Shown: positions 44,126-56,459 of the stretch, one piece after another
Position numbering within the stretch: the stretch's first letter is position 1
Layout of the letters: each line of letters begins with the position of its first letter
NCBI RefSeq assembly: GCF_030272615.1
Contig: NC_081412.1
Span: 21,978,432-22,042,431 of the forward strand
Origin: Cryptomeria japonica
Lineage: Eukaryota; Streptophyta; Pinopsida; Cupressales; Cupressaceae
Length of the DNA: 64,000 bases
Direction of reading: 5' to 3'
Notes under the pieces: model-generated
What the model was told of the DNA's origin: nothing
The model's input: only the letters and a program-made list of their open reading frames with translations
Databases searched by the model: none
Made by a program: the position numbers and the translations under genes

Positions 44126-46311
44126 TGGACACTAAGAGGGGGGGGGGGTGAATCAATGTATTTCAAAACTTAAATTTTAGTGTGCAGATTTTAAGGATGT
44201 AGTGCAAACATAAACACACACACACAAGAGAACATCACATAATACCAGATGTACGAGAAAAACCCAATGTGGGAAAAACCTCGGTGAGAATAGTTGTTGG
44301 AGTGTACTGCTCCAATCCAGCCTCACAATGAATAACATATTACAATAGAGTTTTATGGGCACCAAACCAAAGGAGAAGCAACCCCTAAAATTTTGAGCAC
44401 CAACCTCGTATTTATTTAGAGCACCTACTCAAGGAGTACCTACCCCTTCTCTGAGCACCCACTCAGAGAAATTCAATAATATTCAGTTGTTACAATTCAA
44501 TCTTAAAACCTTATTACAAATGTGTTTTGTAACACTTACAATTTTTTCACACTTTCAGAAAGGATCTCTCTACCTAATGGTATTATTCCTCTATTTCTTT
44601 CTTCTCCCTTTGTCTGATCTTTACCTCAACTTCACCTTTCTTAGACTACTCTGCTCTCAATCTTCTACTTCTACAACTACCCTCTCTACTATGTTTCTGC
44701 AACTGCTCTCTCTCTAACTCTCTCTATCTACCCTCTCATCTCTTCACTATAATTTTCTTTTATCGACTTGTTGATATATCTATAATTTCACCTCAATCTC
44801 CATCTCGACAACCACACCAATTAATATCCAATCTCATTTACAACTCTGCTAGAATAGATCAACTCTGTGTACATCAGATCTTTCTTCTACTGCAGACTTG
44901 AATATTTTATTCAAGTCAATTATGTTGGAGATCTACAACTCTGGAGATTTTATTATCTGCCCTAAATATGATCTCATATTTTTCACTTGTATTAAATGCA
45001 TCCAAACTTTCTTCTGATCATTCTTTGTACTAAGTTGCTATTTTTGGCAAGCTTGATTTGTCCAACAGATTTGATTCTACCTTTGTCAATCACCTCGAGC
45101 CCATCAACCAACTGCAATAGGGTAGTCATTAATAAGATCACCATCCTCTATCGACCTACCCTGAAAGAATCAACAACAATATTCATCATCGCTGATTTTT
45201 ACATATCTGATTTGTTTTGTCCACCAAGGAGTCACATGTCTTCATATTCTTCATTCAGGTCACTTGGTCAAGGTCAGTCATCAGCCACATAAGACTCTAT
45301 AACAATCAAAATGTAGTTGTGGCATGCTCTACAAACACATTAGGTTGACTCATTCTGATATACATCCTCAAAGCACTATCAGAATGAATTTAATAGTCGG
45401 TTGGACCTTGAAGTATTATCCCGATAGTTATCGGTTTCTCCAATCGTTCACCTCAACTTTCCATTCACATTGGTGTGACTTACGCTGATGTAACACCTTG
45501 TCCCTTCATTGGTATAACAATTATTATCAGGCATAATTATAGAGCTTACTTCACCTTCACAACATATCCCGATGACCATGTGATTCCTTTGTTCCCTTTT
45601 GTCGACATGAGTTTCTCCATTGAGAACCTCACCTTTGATTTCCCTTATCGCCATAAGCTATCCCAAAACACAATCTCCATGTTTTCAGACCTTGTTGGCA
45701 TAAGTGTCCCCGAACACAAACCCATCGGAATAGCCAACACTATCGGATTAACATCTGGACACTAACCCATATTCTGATGACCCAACATGAACATGCATTG
45801 GCATAGTTATTCCAAAATCACAACTCCACAACCCTTCAACATATCGACATATGCTATTCTGATGATATTATCAAGGGGTCTACTCTTCATTTTCCTTTGT
45901 CAGAATAGCTCACACTTTCGACATAGTAGAAATTTGTCATTCCATCTTCAATAGCTACTCCGATACACATCCTCGGTCTACTGGTCGACATAGCTATTCT
46001 CTTACAATGATGTCAGAGTAGTTTACTCTATCGGTATAACACAAACTTGTTATGCCATCTTTATTAGCTATTCTGATTTGTGGCTCTTACTTTGTATTCA
46101 ACATTGCTATCCTTATATGACAAAACACAACATAAACTGCACATGACCCGACATCGGCCTGACTTACACCGATCACACATATTGATGCCTAGCCTCTTCA
46201 TCGATCGAGTTATTCCAATACGATGACTTTTGGACCCTGCAACACTTGTTTCTCTGCATCCTCTTGGCATCCTTGCAACACTTGTTAACATCAATGACAA
46301 TAATGCCAATA
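44126..46311 (-). repeat. Probable solo Copia-type LTR, ~2.2 kb
   Basis: Seen from the minus strand it starts TATTGGCATTATTGTCATTG (degenerate TGTTGG) and ends with a long C run and CTCTTAGTG, as the other Copia LTRs do. The complement of the U5 motif, CCCAATGTGGGAAAAACCTCGGTG, is split around 44263-44287. No polypurine tract or primer site lies outside either end, so it is probably solo. No 5-bp duplication was found. The long open frames inside are not coding by any recognised motif. Confidence 0.55.
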
Positions 46312-46894
46312 ATGGTATCCAAGTCTAGTATCATGGTGACAAAGTTCAGGCTCTAGAGGAACTTGAATACCTTTCTCGTTAGGTCGATAACTCCTACCTG
46401 CATAGACATACTTAGAAATGAGATGGTACTCAACCCATATATATAATTTAATTCTCTAGAGGTTAGAAAATTGGTGTAGAAAAGATGATTGACATGATAA
46501 GTATTGCCTGAATTTATAGATGCATAATCATCCTTCCTAGCCAAAGTAAATGAGATATTTATAATGTTCAAGTAGACTAGATCTACTTTATATTTAGCAA
46601 AGTGAAATTCATTGAAATCAAAAGTTATCTATTTGTCACCTTGACATGGATTCACTTTAGATGGAGATGAATCAGAAGAAGATTTAATCAAAGATGAAGT
46701 GGAAGTTGACTGAGTAAATATAGACATAGGAATTTTTGCTTTAGGAGGATCTACCTTCTAGGAGGGCCCTCTTTAAGAGGATCCCATTTCTTAGGATATT
46801 CTTCTTTATAGACAACTTCTTCTTGAGCCTCCTTTTTAGGATGGACCATAGAAGCTGATGTCAACATATTAGAAGACAATGATGTAATATAGTT

Positions 46895-47397
46895 CTAGAA
46901 AGTAGGTGTAATCGAAGCCTGACCGAATGTCACCATTTGACATAAGTACATAGCATTAGGGTCAACCTTGATTTTCACTACCTGATTGTAAGAAACAAAC
47001 ATAAAAAAAACATGAGGGGTAGATGAAATTGCTCCTAAGGCATGTATCCAAGGTCTAATTAGAAGAAGATTATAAGGTAAAGGCCTTGGAATAACATACA
47101 CCAGGGTTGGAATAGTAATTGGTCTAATATTCAAAGCAATATTATAGTGCCTAGAGAAATTTTACCAATGGTATCAAAATTGTGAATGAATAAGGAAGAT
47201 GTAGAAAGAGATTTTTAATCCACCTTGATCTTAGGTAATAAGTCTAGACTTCAACTATTGAGTGTTGAACTAGTATCAACAAGAGTCCACCTAATAACAA
47301 CACTAATAACATAAACAATTATCAATAATGGATCTGCCAAATTCCTTACTTTTGGAGGTGGGAGTTCATGTAGATAGAATATAATATTTGATGTATC
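46895..47397 (-). pseudogene. Tat-type Gypsy aspartic protease, active-site Gly lost
   Basis: The active site reads LVDTSSTLN near 47270-47250, where the family has D-T/N-G-S. The Gly is Ser, so activity should be lost. Downstream, PITIPTLVYVIPRPLPYNLL and RPWIHALGA (46895-47134) are the diagnostic end of this protease in Tat/Ogre-like elements. Upstream, FYLHELPPPKVRNLADPLLI (47496-47251) reaches the insertion point of the small LTR element. Confidence 0.75.
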
Positions 47398-47402
47398 TAC
47401 AT

Positions 47403-47868
47403 TGTGAGATTTTGCCAAGATCAAGAGGCAATAGAAATCACAAATTAGAGAGACAAAATAGATGATAGGAATAAACTGTATTCTATCAAGATGCAAAATA
47501 TGATCAACTGGATCATTACAAGATGTTCAATGATTGCCCGTACAAACAAAGTAGATGAGCCTGCTTATATAGGCAAGGCTATATGAATATAAGATCACAC
47601 AAACATGACACATGGCTCAATAAGAAACAAGGGTAGGTAGGAAATAGGTGTGGTAGGTAGAAGAAACAATATAATATTCCACATGAGGTGGAATGTAACA
47701 ACAAGATAAGATCAACAACATAAAAAGTGAAAATTCTCCTACACACACTATCCCAATGTGGCACAAACACCCAAGTGTCTCATACCCAAACTACTATGAT
47801 ATACATGTCCTAAGTAAACTTAAGTAAGGTGTAATGATATCCAAGATGAATAATTATTTACACCAACA
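47403..47868 (-). repeat. 3' LTR of the small LTR element
   Basis: On the minus strand it starts TGTTGGTGTAAATAATTATT and ends CAAAATCTCACA. TATATAA promoter motif at about 47568-47575 (minus). Confidence 0.85.
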
Positions 47869-49346
47869 CCCCCCTTAAGTGCAACTTAGGAGAATGCACT
47901 AAAGTCTACAATGCAACTAAGCAATGCAAGATGGGTCCTAGCTACAAGGCCATGTTAGGTACCCATGTACAAATGCAAATGCAATCTCCCATAAACAAAG
48001 AAAGAGAGAAAAACCCAATGGGAAAAAACCATCCCCCAAAAGAGAGATGATGAAAGCACATAATGCTCTCAATGTCGAATCTTCTGCAAAGATGGTCCAA
48101 TGATGATGACCAAAATACCTCCCCATAAGGAAGAAAGAGAACCAATGTTGCACCAATAATGTCAAAGTGTGACAAAACTAGGTACCAATGTCGATGATAA
48201 TGAATCACTCACTGCAACAAAAAGAAGACCAAGCATGGAGACAACCTGCTTTGAGCATCATCTGGATACTCATAAATGGTAGAAATACTGGTACAATCCA
48301 AGTCTCATGATAGCTATGTACAAATGTGTACAATCTAAGTCTCAACTAGAGCCATGCACCAAGTCTCACAAGATATTCCTAATCTATGTGTACAAGAGGA
48401 TTACATCAAATAGTCAACAATGACAAGATACAAAGAGGTGTGGCACTTTATGATAGTGTGAGTACAACATTTCTCAAGCAAGAGCATACATCATGATAAA
48501 ATATTCAAATGTGGAAACATGAAAATGATGCCACCAACAAAGAAGCCTTGTAGAATACTGCAGATGAAGATGCCTCCGAATGGAATTTCACCAAGAGATA
48601 TAAATGAACAACTCACCCCCCATAAAAAGATCATGTTGGCACTTGCAAATAATGACAAAGTGGACTTTTGATTTCAACTTTACAACTTCTCAAAATGAGA
48701 TATAAGAGACTTCAATAAATACTTCTAGTGATCTAAACTGAGATCCAAGCAAAATACAAGTACCAAATAGGCCAAAAAATGACCAAATACTGAAAGTACA
48801 ATTTCTACTTACAGTCACTGCAAACTAATGGTAGATTATGAAAGTAGAGAAAAAATTATGCACTCTAAAAAAAATGGCACCTGAAAAGGAGTCCATATGA
48901 GCCCAAATGAAGCCTCCAAAGTTGAAAAAATCAGGATTTCACGATTTCCAAAAACCCTCTATCCGAAAAACAAAAAACTCCTGCACCACTATATAGATCT
49001 CGACATTCTACCCCCCCCCCCCCAAAAAAAAATTCTCAAAAAAAGGAGTCCGGATAAGTGAGATATCACTATTTGAAAATTGTCTGCAAAATTATAATTT
49101 ATGGAAAATTTCCACCGCAACTTCAAACTTTAAATGCTTCTAGATTTGGCCTCCGAAGTCCGATTTGGATGAAACAAAAGGCACAAATGAGTTCCTTGGA
49201 CCTCCTCAATCCAATGGCAACCTCAGATTTGATCCATCAAGATTCAATAATAACTTGCAATAGAAATCTCCAAAATAGACAAACCCAAATAACATCAAAT
49301 TTCTCTCAATTGGCAAACCAATGACACTCTAATGGCTTTGATACCA
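47869..49346 (-). other. Internal region of the small LTR element (non-coding)
   Basis: No ORF with a recognised motif. Holds a C-run followed by an A-run near 49010-49032. Short open frames such as 49058-49324 have no support. Confidence 0.6.
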
Positions 49347-49812
49347 TGTGAGATTTTGCCAAGATCAAGAGGCAGTGTAAAGCACAAATTAGAGAGATAA
49401 AATAGATGATAGGAATAAATTGTATTCTATCAAGATGCAAAATATGATCAACTGGATCATTACAAGATGTTCAATGATTGCCCATACAAACAAAGTAGAT
49501 AAGCCTACTTATATAGGCAAGGCTATATGGATATGTGATTACACAAACATGACATGTGGCTCAATAAAAAATAAGGGTAGGTAGGAAATATGTGTGGTAG
49601 GTAGAAGAAACAATATAATATTCCACATGAGGTGGAATGTAACAACAAGATAAGATCAACACCATAAAAGGTGGAAATTCTCCTACACACACTATCCCAA
49701 TGTGGCACAAACACCCAAGTGTCTCATACCCAAACTACTATGATATACATGTCCTAAGTAAACTTAAGTAAGGTGTAATAATATCTAAGATGAATAATTA
49801 TTTACACCAACA
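49347..49812 (-). repeat. 5' LTR of the small LTR element
   Basis: Partner of 47403-47868. TATATAA on the minus strand at 49509-49515. The primer site begins immediately at its inner end. Confidence 0.85.
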
Positions 49813-49817
49813 CACAT

Positions 49818-50492
49818 GAATATGATCCATCAATGCATTCACATCTGTAGGCCTAGTGGAAGAAAGCAACAAAATCTTTTGAAGAGCTTTCTGAAGCATA
49901 CCTTGATAGACTAGAGTAGTTTGAAGCAAATCCCATGGTGAGATCTTAGCTAGAGTAACACGAAGTTTCTTAATAAGATCATAGTCACTAGGTTTATTAG
50001 CTACAAGTATAGGAGCTTAAGGAAGATCTGGTTGAGAAGGCTATAAAGAAATATTAAATTGGTCAACATTCTACTTACTTTGTCTTGTATTGTATGTATG
50101 CGCAACAAAATTGTAAGAAGTATTTTTAGATTTCATAAATCTCATAAACAAGTCAGAAGAATTACTTTCAAAAGGTTTACCATGAATAGAATTAACTTTC
50201 TTCGAAGAAGGATTAGTCGTCATCTTGTAAATGATTGATCTCTTAGGATTCTTAGGGGTAGCAAAGACAATGATAACATTCATAGACATTTTGTCCTTCA
50301 CAAAAAAAAGTTGAATTGTGGGTTGGATTTGGTGGGCTTGTGAATAGAAGGAGACACCTCTAAGAATTCATCTAGGACATCATCCAACATGTCAAAGTCA
50401 TCCTTCAAGAATACGTTATCAAATGAATCAAAACCTCGAAGGAAGAGATCTGACATAAGGCATTCATGTTGAGTTAACCAAAATGTAGAGGG
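49818..50492 (-). pseudogene. Tat-type Gypsy gag-pol linker, upstream of protease
   Basis: Minus-strand frame with HECLMSDLFLRGFDSFDN (about 50470-50415), an open 76-codon piece at 50301-50071 (MKDKMSMNVIIVFATPKNPK), and an ISPWDLL-like block near 49950, which precede protease in Tat elements. Stops and frameshifts are present. The right end joins the solo LTR. Confidence 0.55.
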
Positions 50493-51396
50493 TGTTAATC
50501 TTATGAAGATCCGGTTAAGACTGAGAGGGGGAGGTGAATCAATATTAACAATAACCTAAAATTTGAATCCAAATCCAACTAAAATCATATCTGAAACTTC
50601 TTAACAGATATCTTCACTTCTACTATCAGATCTAACAACCTTTTAATCAGATTTGCAAAAACCATTTATCATAATTGTCAACATATTTATCTCTTAATCA
50701 GTCATACCAATTTGATCATTCAACCAGTCAGTCTTATCAATCTGATCAAGTCCTTAATCATTTCATATTAGTACTTGTAATCTCTGATAAACTATAAATG
50801 ACATATCATAAACAATGTCTCAGAAATAATAGTTGTGAAAAAATTAACATCATAAAAAGACATTCCACACATAAACACCAATATTTTTGATGTGGAAACC
50901 CAAATGGGAAAAACCACGGTGGGAATTGGTACCCACAATAATTTTTACTTTTTTGAAGTACGCCCTATTAGTATCTTAGCTCGGTTAAGAGCTTACAATG
51001 AGAAGACCCTGTTAGGAGTCACCAGATTAAGGGATTTGTCTATCACTCCAGCTAGGAGCTTAATGATATGTTAGTATCAACCTGGTTAGAGGATTTAAAC
51101 ACTCTTTTGTGAGATGCCCTATTAGGGGACTTAGATGACAAAGGCCTGTTAGGACCTACCCAGTTAAGGGATTTATGCTATTGTAACTGTTAGGGAACAA
51201 CAATGAAAGTTGATTTGTAACTTTACACTTTCAACTTGCTAAACCAAATCCAGTTTTGATTCACAATCTGCAACACTTAGGCAGATCTCTATCTTCTCTG
51301 GGATGACTTAACTCATTCTTCAAATGCCACCGACACATAAAACATCAGGTGTGTCATCCTAAATAACCATAACAACCAAGTCAGCCATAAAACCTA

Positions 51397-51401
51397 ATTA
51401 C
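51397..51401. other. Target-site duplication (left) of element E
   Basis: ATTAC, exact partner at 58829-58833. Confidence 0.85.
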
Positions 51402-52856
51402 TAATGGTATGATGAAAGAATAAGTATCTGGTAGAATATTGAGAGGGGGGGTGAATCAGTATAATGAAAAACTGATACAAAGTTCCCAAACTTAAATGTA
51501 GTCACACAAAGTAAACATATCTCAGTTAAGATCAATATTCATAAGAATACTTGACATCAACCAGTTTAACTGTTATGCCAACTTAACAGTAAACAACTTC
51601 AATCTTGTAAACATCAACAATGCTTAATCATAACTCAACATATTCATCTCTCAATGCTTCTATTTATCATGCCTTATTAGAAGTTAACCAAATCAACAAA
51701 TAAGATCATAACCATAAAAACATTCACCACTTGACACAAATGTTTATATGTGGAAAACCCAAATAGGTAAAAACCACAATGAGATGAGACTCACAAGGAT
51801 AGCTATCTAAACTCTTCTGAAGTTCACCCTATTAGGAGCCGATTCTGTTAAAGCTTTACAATAAGTCCTATTAAGAACCAATTCTGGTTAGGAATCGCCA
51901 GGTTAAGGGATTTACAAATATGCCTTGATGAAAAGCACAATACCCTGTTAGGAGTAACCTCTCTGGAGGATTTAAGAATCCAAGCTAATGGACCACCTTG
52001 TTAGGGGATTTAATGAGTAACCAAGCTTGTTAGAGCCTACCCAGTTAACGGATTTCACTACTACTATAATTGTTAGAAAACAAAAGGTTTTCTTGATCTA
52101 TCTGAGTATCACTACTTTTGCTTGATTAGATCCTTCTAAGCTTCAATCTGCCTTCACTCAAAGTGTAGATCCATTCACTGGTTAGGAAACTACACACTCA
52201 ACAAGTTTCTATCAATCTTGTCAACAACCTTTACAAACAACTTCATCGACCTTAAATACAAATCAGTTAGGTCGGTAACACAACAAAAACCTAATTCTCA
52301 TCATCGATATTACAAACAAGTCAGTACAATTTTGACTGTTAAAAATCATGATAATCTCTTCACATTCTTTAAGAAAATTCCAACCACTCCATGATCACCA
52401 CTTCATCAGAATTTGTAACTCATCATGCGTTGTGCATTAGATGCAATCCACTTTGCTCCTTCCCTAGACAAAAACAAATGTGCCAAAACAATTTGAACTT
52501 ATCCTCATACAATGATCACACGTGTCTTCATCATTACTGATTATTAGATAATAAACCAACAAACTTGATCGGTTAGGGTTTAACAGCTGACAGGGTTTAC
52601 AGGTTACATTTCTTAGAAAGGTTTAACCCTTTACACTAGTTGATTAGTTCAACTCGCAAACTTTTACATACCAGTTTACAACATCTTCCACAAATCTCTT
52701 CTTACCAGTTACTAGCCAATATAAAAAACAACAATATCAACAATAACATGAATGCCATTACCGGTTCAATTGACATCAATGACAATATATCATTAATGCA
52801 ATCTATATGCAAAATGCCAACAAACTCAAAATGCCAACAAATTCAAAATGCCAACA
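51402..52856 (-). repeat. 3' LTR of Copia element E
   Basis: Minus-strand start TGTTGGCATTTTGAATTTG. This terminus carries three TGTTGGCATTTTG units at 17-bp spacing (52856-52812), against two in the 5' LTR. It ends CATACCATTA at 51402. Confidence 0.9.
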
Positions 52857-53211
52857 ATCTCCCCCTTTGGAATTGATGGCAATACAAATATCAACGCCTT
52901 TGATTGCTGATGAGATTGGTGAATAGGAATCCTGGTTTACATTACCAAGTATTCACCTTGTTGTTGTCTGTCTTCAGCCTACCGCTGGTTCACCTAATCA
53001 GACACATAATTCTTCTCCTCAATCACATAATTCTTCTCTCCTTTTGACAACAATGCCAAAGTGAAAGTAAAAAGAAAATGTAATTCTTCTCTCATTGTCC
53101 ATCAACATCATTCTGCAACTTGATGCACCCCCTATGGAATACATTCACTTCTTCATCAATCCATGTAAAATTCTGCAAGTGGTTCAGGGAGTGATGCAAT
53201 TAGCATCGTGC

Positions 53212-53874
53212 TCAACTAACTTCATGAAGAGGGACAACCCCCAATTGACTTCTAAGATACTTGAAAGTGGTCTTAGGTAGAGGTTTGGTAAAGATATCTG
53301 CAAGCTGCTCCTTGGTAGAAACATGCTCCAAGATAACATCTTTACTTTGGACTTTTTCCCTCAAGAAGTGATATTTCAATTCAATGTGCTTAGTCCTTGC
53401 ATGCAAAACAATATTTTTAAAAATGTTTATTGCACTTGTATTGTCCAAAATAATCTTTATTGGTTCTGAGATTTCCATATTCAAACCTTCCAAAATGTGT
53501 CTCATCCACATAGCTTGTGTTCACTTCATATAAGCTGCTACATACTCAGCTTCAGTAGTAGATTGTGAGGTACAAATCTACTTTTTACTACTCCATGAAG
53601 CTAGCCTTCCTCCTAGAAAGAATGTTGCACCGGTAGTACTTTTCCAGTCATCAATATTTCCTACCCAATCAACATCTGTGTATGCTTTCAAATCAAAATT
53701 TCCACCATATGGATACCATAACTCATAGTCAACAATACCTTTCAGATATCTAAAAATTCTTTTGGTTGCCATCAGATGTGCCTCCTTTGGATTCTTTTGA
53801 AATCTAGCAACAATACCAACTGCATCGGCAATGTTCGGTCGACTGTGAACGACATAGTGTAATTTGCCAATCAT
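53212..53874 (-). pseudogene. Copia RNase H (element E)
   Basis: Two open pieces. 53874-53578 has MIGKLHYVVHSRPNIADAVG, TDVDWVGNIDDWKS and FFLGGRLASW. 53511-53212 has ILDNTSAINIF, ARTKHIELKYHFLREK and DIFTKPLPKTTF, ending in GVVPLHEVS and a stop. A TAG (53577-53575) directly after SSKK and a further stop lie between them in the STAEAEY region. Otherwise well preserved. Confidence 0.9.
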
Positions 53875-53990
53875 TGACTTGTATCGTTTTCATCTACAAA
53901 CTTAGATGCATCTTCCCTAGACAATTTACAACTTGTAACCATTGGAGTTCCAACTAGTTTACAATCACTCACACTGAAAGTCTTCAAAAC

Positions 53991-54761
53991 CTATCTCATA
54001 TACTTGGATTGAGTAATGAAAATGCCATTCTTCATTTGTTGTATTTGTAAGCCTATGAATTTTTTTATTTCCCCTACTAATGACATCTCAAATTCATTCT
54101 TCATTTCATCTGCAAAATAATTACTCATGTCATTATTACCTCCAAATATAATATCATCAACACATACTTCACTGACCAGTATTTCATCTCCTTCAGACTT
54201 GAGATAAATGTTGTTGTCATCACTGGTTCTAGTAAAGCCTATCTTCATCATATGAGTATGAAGCCGTTCATACCATGCTTTGGGTTCCTGCTTTAATCCA
54301 TACAAAGATTTATGCAATTTGCATACCATGTCTTCATTTTCTGTTAATGCATAACCATCAGGCTTCTCTATATAAACCTCTTCTTCCAGTATCCCATTCA
54401 AAAATGCAGACTTGGCATCCATTTGGTATACCTTGAACTTCTTATGAGTTGCAAATGCAAGTAATGTTCTGACACCTTCCAGTATTGCTACTAGTGCAAA
54501 AGTTTCTCCATAGTCCTCTCCTTCTTCTTGCGCATAGCCTTTGCATACTAATCTTGCCTTATTGCGAATTACAACACCATCTTCATTTAACTTCTTTCCA
54601 AACACCCAATTAGTACCTATAACATTCTTGTTTACTGGCTGGGGTACCAAGGTCCAAGTATTGTTTTTATCGATTTGATCCAACTCCTCCTCCATAGATT
54701 TCACCCAATGATCATCACCAAATGCCTCCTTAGCACTTCTAGGTTCAAAGGTGGAGATCAT
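53991..54761 (-). pseudogene. Copia reverse transcriptase (element E), long open fragment
   Basis: 256 open codons: [76 protein letters not shown] and the catalytic CVDDIIFGG (usually YVDDI/FVDDI; both Asp kept). It ends at a stop after ITQSKYMR; the last part of the RT (53990-53875) continues with further breaks to RNase H. The conserved Trp lost in A and C is kept here. Confidence 0.9.
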
Positions 54762-55091
54762 GCAAGAGTTCTCTCTTATTCTCCTTCTAGTTAGTACACC
54801 GACATCCTTATCTCCAATTATCTATTCAGTATTGTGATTCAGTCTCACATACCTAGGAATCACATGATCATTCTCTTCAGGTTCAGCTTCTTCATTATCA
54901 TCTTCTTCTGAATTTATTTATTCCGGTTGAACAAGTACATCAAGATTTGCTTTACCAGTTTCTGATTTAACAGTTTCAGGTTCCAAAAGAAAAATAAAAG
55001 GATCTTCATCCTTCTTCTCAGAACTGGTTCCTTCTGAAACTTCAAGACATTCATCTACACAAACATCAACACTCTCAACAATTTTCTGTGT

Positions 55092-56350
55092 CTAGTTGTT
55101 GAAGCATTTATAGGCCTTACTCTTGGTGGAATAGCCAAGAAATATGCCTTCAACACTCTTAGCTTCAAACTTGCTTATGTAATCACCTCTTTTAATAAAA
55201 CATTCACTTTCAAATATCTCAAAATAGCTAACATCAGGTGATATCCCATACCAATATTCATATGGGGTCTTGTCCTTACCTCTTTTCACCAGATTTTGAT
55301 TCATTGTGTAAACAACTGTACTTACAACTTCTTTCCAAAATGTTTTTGGTACACCTCCTTGTATCAACATAGTTCTAGTAGCTTCAACATTGGCCGGTTG
55401 TTTCTCTCTGCTATACCATTCTGCTGTGGTGTCCTTGGTGCAGAAAGCTGCCGCTTGATACCATTATCATCACAATACTTAGTGAACTCCATAGAAGTGA
55501 ATTCACCACCTTGATCCGTTCTTAGACATTTTATCTTTTTGCCACTCTCTTTCTCAGCTAAGGCTCTGAATACCTTGAATTTACCAAAATCTTCATTCTT
55601 ATCCTTCAAGATTGTGACCCACATCATCCTTAAACAATCATCAGTGAAGATCATGAAGTATCTGTCACCTTGAATGCTTCTTGTTCTTATTGGTCCACAT
55701 AGATCTGTATTAACCAAATCTAACAAGTGCTTTGCTGAGAATGACTTGCGCTTAAAAGTTGAAGAAGTCATATTTCCTAGTTGCCGTTCTTTACAAAGAG
55801 TATTAACCAGTTTGTCTAGCTGAGGCAGACCTCTTACTGTCTTAGACTTTCTTATTTTAACAATATTGTCAAAATTTATATGACAAAATCTCCTATGCCA
55901 AAGCCAACTATCATCTATTTTTGCAATCAAACAGTTTCTAACTTTAGGATTGAGATGAAATAGATTACCTTTGGTATGTTTCCCAGTTTCAATCAATTCA
56001 CCTTTGTTGTCAAAGATTTTACACATTCCATTTCTAAACTCTAGTGGGTACCCTCTGTCACTAAGTTGTGCCACACTTAAAAGATTGTGCTTTAGGCCTT
56101 CAACCCAATAAACATCGTCAACACTGCTCTTCCCATTAAAAGAAACAATTCCCTTACCTTTAACCATACAGGGTGAGTCATTGCCAAATCTAACAACATC
56201 GCCATCAAATTCCTTAAAGGAAATAAATTTGCTCCGATCACCGGTCATGTGATGTGAACAACCACTATCAATGATCCAATCATCAGAGTTATCCATTTTG
56301 GATACTAGTACCTTATGATCTGATATTTCTTCCTTAATAGCTATGAACAC
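55092..56350 (-). pseudogene. Copia protease + integrase (element E)
   Basis: The 328-codon piece 56350-55364 contains the protease active site IIDSGCSHHMTGD (Asp28), the GAG-pre-integrase HRRFCHINF and the integrase core with Asp216 (TDLCGP), Asp279 (RTDQGGEF) and Glu315 (IAERNN), an exact D-35-E spacing. In the zinc-binding part the second Cys of C-x-x-C is Arg189. A frameshift after AERNN leads to the C-terminal piece 55370-55092 (GVPKTFWKEVVSTVVYTMNQ; EGIFLGYSTKSKAYKC). Confidence 0.92.
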
Positions 56351-56459
56351 AATATCTTCACTAGCATCATAATCAGATTCTTCATCAGTAATACCTCTTT
56401 TAATAGCTACAAGATAATCTCTCTTGTCTTTACCCTTATACTTCTTAAATTTGTCTCTC

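Larger units (their letters stand above)
47403..49812 (-). mobile_element. Small non-autonomous LTR element (2.4 kb, no coding capacity)
   Basis: Two direct 466-bp LTRs (47403-47868 and 49347-49812), about 94% identical by eye, TGTGAG...CCAACA on the plus strand. Minus orientation is shown by the primer site TGGTATCAAAGCC (49346-49334) next to the right LTR and the purine run AAGGGGGG (about 47869-47877) next to the left LTR. Internal 1.48 kb has no gag or pol motif. Flanks TACAT (47398-47402) and CACAT (49813-49817) form a 4/5 target duplication, differing by C/T. Confidence 0.85.
46312..50492 (-). mobile_element. Ty3/Gypsy element of Tat type, gag-protease region, interrupted by other insertions
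   Basis: Reading right to left: 50492-49818, then the 2.4-kb LTR element (49812-47403), then protease 47397-46895, then an unresolved remainder to 46312. The upstream continuation is found past the solo LTR at 59561 onwards. Recognised from the protease block. No RT seen. Confidence 0.68.

Noticed and set aside
44487-45765. Several open frames of 76-98 codons on the plus strand
   Set aside because: They lie inside a probable LTR, lack motifs and have the composition expected of its antisense strand.
46353-46571. Minus-strand 72-codon frame as part of Gypsy pol
   Set aside because: No RT or integrase block is visible; kept only as unresolved sequence within the Gypsy fragment.
46895-47397. 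Endogenous pararetrovirus protease
   Set aside because: The RPWIHALGA-type end and the preceding linker fit Tat-like Gypsy elements better, and no movement-protein or coat-protein sequence is present.
49010-49032. C-run followed by A-run as an assembly gap or poly(A) tail of a LINE
   Set aside because: It sits inside the small LTR element without a LINE body; simple homopolymer expansion is enough.
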